Positions 12,725 through 14,077 of a stretch of DNA of 14,077 bases are shown piece by piece. This DNA comes from Euryarchaeota archaeon Ods04 (GTDB lineage: Archaea > Halobacteriota > Halobacteria > Halobacteriales > Halorutilaceae): positions 1 to 14,077 of the forward strand of contig JAQZDD010000009.1 of NCBI GenBank assembly GCA_028751055.1. The letters are read 5' to 3'. The position numbers were made by a program, and so were the translations under genes. Position 1 is the first letter of the stretch. Each line of letters starts with the position of its first letter. The notes beneath the pieces were generated by a model. It saw nothing but the letters and a program-made list of their open reading frames with translations. It made no database searches and was not told the origin of the DNA.

Positions 12725-14077
12725 TCAGTTTTCTTCGCCGTCCACTTCTTCTTTCCCCTCGTCATCCCTGTCTCCGACAAAAGTCGTCACGTCGGCGACC
12801 TCGTCGCCTTCTTCGAGACGCATCAGTATGACACCCTGTGTGTTCCTGCCTATCTCCGACACTTCCTCGACGCGCGTCCGTGTCACCTGTCCGTCCTTGC
12901 TGGTCACGACAACCTCCTCGTCTCCGACGACGTGGTGGAGCGACTCCCTGCCTGCTTCTGTCTTTATGTCGACGAGACCTTTTCCGGCGCGTCCTTGGCA
13001 CCTGTACTCGCCAACAGGTGTTCTCTTTGCGTATCCGTCGCGTGTGACCGTCAGAAGACAGCCTTCGCCGTCAGGTCCGTCTATCGTCGTCACACCCGCT
13101 ACCTTGTCGTCTCCTTCGAGTTCGACGGCACGTACGCCACGTGCGTTACGTCCCATCTCACGCGCGTCGTCCTCCTTGAAGCATATAGTCATGCCGTCGC
13201 GCGTTCCGACTACGATGCATCCCCCTCCGTCGGAGAGTTCGACGCCGACGAGTTCGTCGCCTTCTTCGAGCGATGTCGCTATGATACCTGTCGAACGCGG
13301 GTTTGAGAACGCATCGGTCGAGACGCGTTTGACATAGCCGTCACGTGTCACCATTACGAGGCATCTGTCGTCGTCGAAACAGTCGACAGGAAGCGTCTCA
13401 GTTATACGTTCGTCGTCCTCCAAGTCGAGCAAGTTTACTATGCTCCTTCCGCGCGCCGTCCTTCCTGCCTCGGGTACCTCGTACGTCTTGAGCCAGTACG
13501 CCTTGCCCTTGTTCGTGAAGCAGAGGAGGTAGTCGTGGTTGTCCGCAACGAAAGCGGACGCTATCTCGTCGCCGTCCTTGAGGTCCGCACCGATGACGCC
13601 CTTCCCACCACGTCTCTGCGGGTCGAACTCGTCGATATCCATGCGTTTGGCGTAGCCCTCCTCCGTCATTACGACCAAGACACGTTTCTCGGGTATCAGG
13701 TCTTCGCGTGTCACCTCTTCGCCGCCCTCCTCTATACGCGTACGACGGTCGTCGTCGTACTCGTCCTTGATTTCTAAGAGTTCGTCCTCCACGACACCCA
13801 TTAGCTCGTCGTCGTCGCCGAGTATCTCTTCGAGGCGTTCTATACGCAGTTCGAGGTCTGCGTGCTCCTCCTCCACGTCGTCGCGTTCGAGCGAAGTGAG
13901 GCTACCCAACTGCATGCTAACGACGTGCTCCGCCTGTCTCTCCGACATGCCGTACCTTTCCTGAAGGACGCTCTTGGCGTCGTCGCGGTCGTCGGCGTCA
14001 CGTATCTCCTCAACGACGTCCTCGGCGTTGTCGATTGCGACCAGACGTCCCTCCAAGACATGAGCGCGTTCCTCCGC
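12725..14077 (-). CDS. gyrA: DNA gyrase subunit A, C-terminal part (5' end outside the window)
   Basis: The frame is open to the window edge, beginning AEERAHVLEGRLVAIDN, so about 450 C-terminal residues are present. This includes the end of the breakage-reunion domain (RYGMSERQAEHVVSMQLGSLTSLERDDVEEEHADL) and the whole DNA-wrapping beta-pinwheel. The GyrA box QRRGGKG (near 13600-13620) marks gyrase rather than topoisomerase IV. Six blade repeats can be read: GYAKRMDIDEF, GKAYWLKTYEV, GYVKRVSTDAF, GMTICFKEDDA, GYAKRTPVGEY and GQVTRTRVEEV. The protein ends in an acidic tail, DDEGKEEVDGEEN. Gyrase introduces negative supercoils; euryarchaea acquired it from bacteria. gyrB is usually upstream and would lie outside the window. 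Confidence 0.96.
   Translation of the reverse strand, partial: AEERAHVLEGRLVAIDNAEDVVEEIRDADDRDDAKSVLQERYGMSERQAEHVVSMQLGSLTSLERDDVEEEHADLELRIERLEEILGDDDELMGVVEDELLEIKDEYDDDRRTRIEEGGEEVTREDLIPEKRVLVVMTEEGYAKRMDIDEFDPQRRGGKGVIGADLKDGDEIASAFVADNHDYLLCFTNKGKAYWLKTYEVPEAGRTARGRSIVNLLDLEDDERITETLPVDCFDDDRCLVMVTRDGYVKRVSTDAFSNPRSTGIIATSLEEGDELVGVELSDGGGCIVVGTRDGMTICFKEDDAREMGRNARGVRAVELEGDDKVAGVTTIDGPDGEGCLLTVTRDGYAKRTPVGEYRCQGRAGKGLVDIKTEAGRESLHHVVGDEEVVVTSKDGQVTRTRVEEVSEIGRNTQGVILMRLEEGDEVADVTTFVGDRDDEGKEEVDGEEN

Noticed and set aside
1..14077. CRISPR array, insertion sequence, integrase or other mobile element
   Set aside because: No regularly spaced repeats, transposase or integrase motifs or long terminal repeats were found; composition is even along the window.

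Overview
The window looks like chromosomal DNA from a halophilic euryarchaeon related to the haloarchaea. The predicted proteins are strongly acidic (rich in Asp and Glu). Several genes have a TATA-like box 22-30 nt before the start codon and no Shine-Dalgarno sequence, as expected for leaderless archaeal transcripts. Many products are typical of haloarchaea: class I aldolase paired with a bacterial-type fructose-1,6-bisphosphatase, PurO-type IMP cyclohydrolase, bacterial-type gyrase, a COG1325 RNA-binding protein and a COG2150 ACT protein. Codon use is unusual for a haloarchaeon, with frequent ATA, AGA/AGG and TTA, and the palindromes CTCGAG, GATC and GGCC are almost absent. I cannot name the genus.

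Layout. 1-1511 (+): the 3' part of a class I fructose-bisphosphate aldolase, overlapping an fbp gene by 4 bp; this is a gluconeogenic pair. 1519-4121 (-): an FNR-like flavin reductase, a cupin, a thiamine-binding MTH1187-family protein and citrate synthase. 4253-5574 (+): a 44-residue ribbon-helix-helix regulator, Hsp20, a COG1325 RNA-binding protein followed by a hairpin terminator, and a small two-helix membrane protein with its own TATA box. 5592-6982 (-): a COG2150 ACT-domain protein and a beta-class carbonic anhydrase. 7096-8298 (+): argG, divergent from the carbonic anhydrase gene. 8295-9122 (-): an amidohydrolase-fold protein lacking the usual metal ligands. 9315-10901 (+): an AAA ATPase whose C-terminal part reads as a second, degenerate and shortened AAA domain. 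10914-14077 (-): the 3' part of gyrA, an acidic two-helix membrane protein, purO and a YfcE-like phosphoesterase.

Most of the window is ordinary central metabolism (gluconeogenesis, TCA entry, purine and arginine synthesis, CO2/bicarbonate exchange) with some stress and regulatory genes. The genes are tightly packed. The longest stretch without a gene is 9123-9314 (192 bp). I saw no tRNA, rRNA, insertion sequence, integrase or CRISPR array.

The observations most worth checking are: (1) the depletion of three palindromes, which suggests past or present restriction pressure and may explain part of the odd codon use; (2) the AAA protein with a degenerate second domain; (3) the amidohydrolase with replaced metal ligands; (4) the tiny ribbon-helix-helix gene with inverted repeats in the adjacent divergent promoter region. 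I did not find a clear multi-gene defence or mobile system here.
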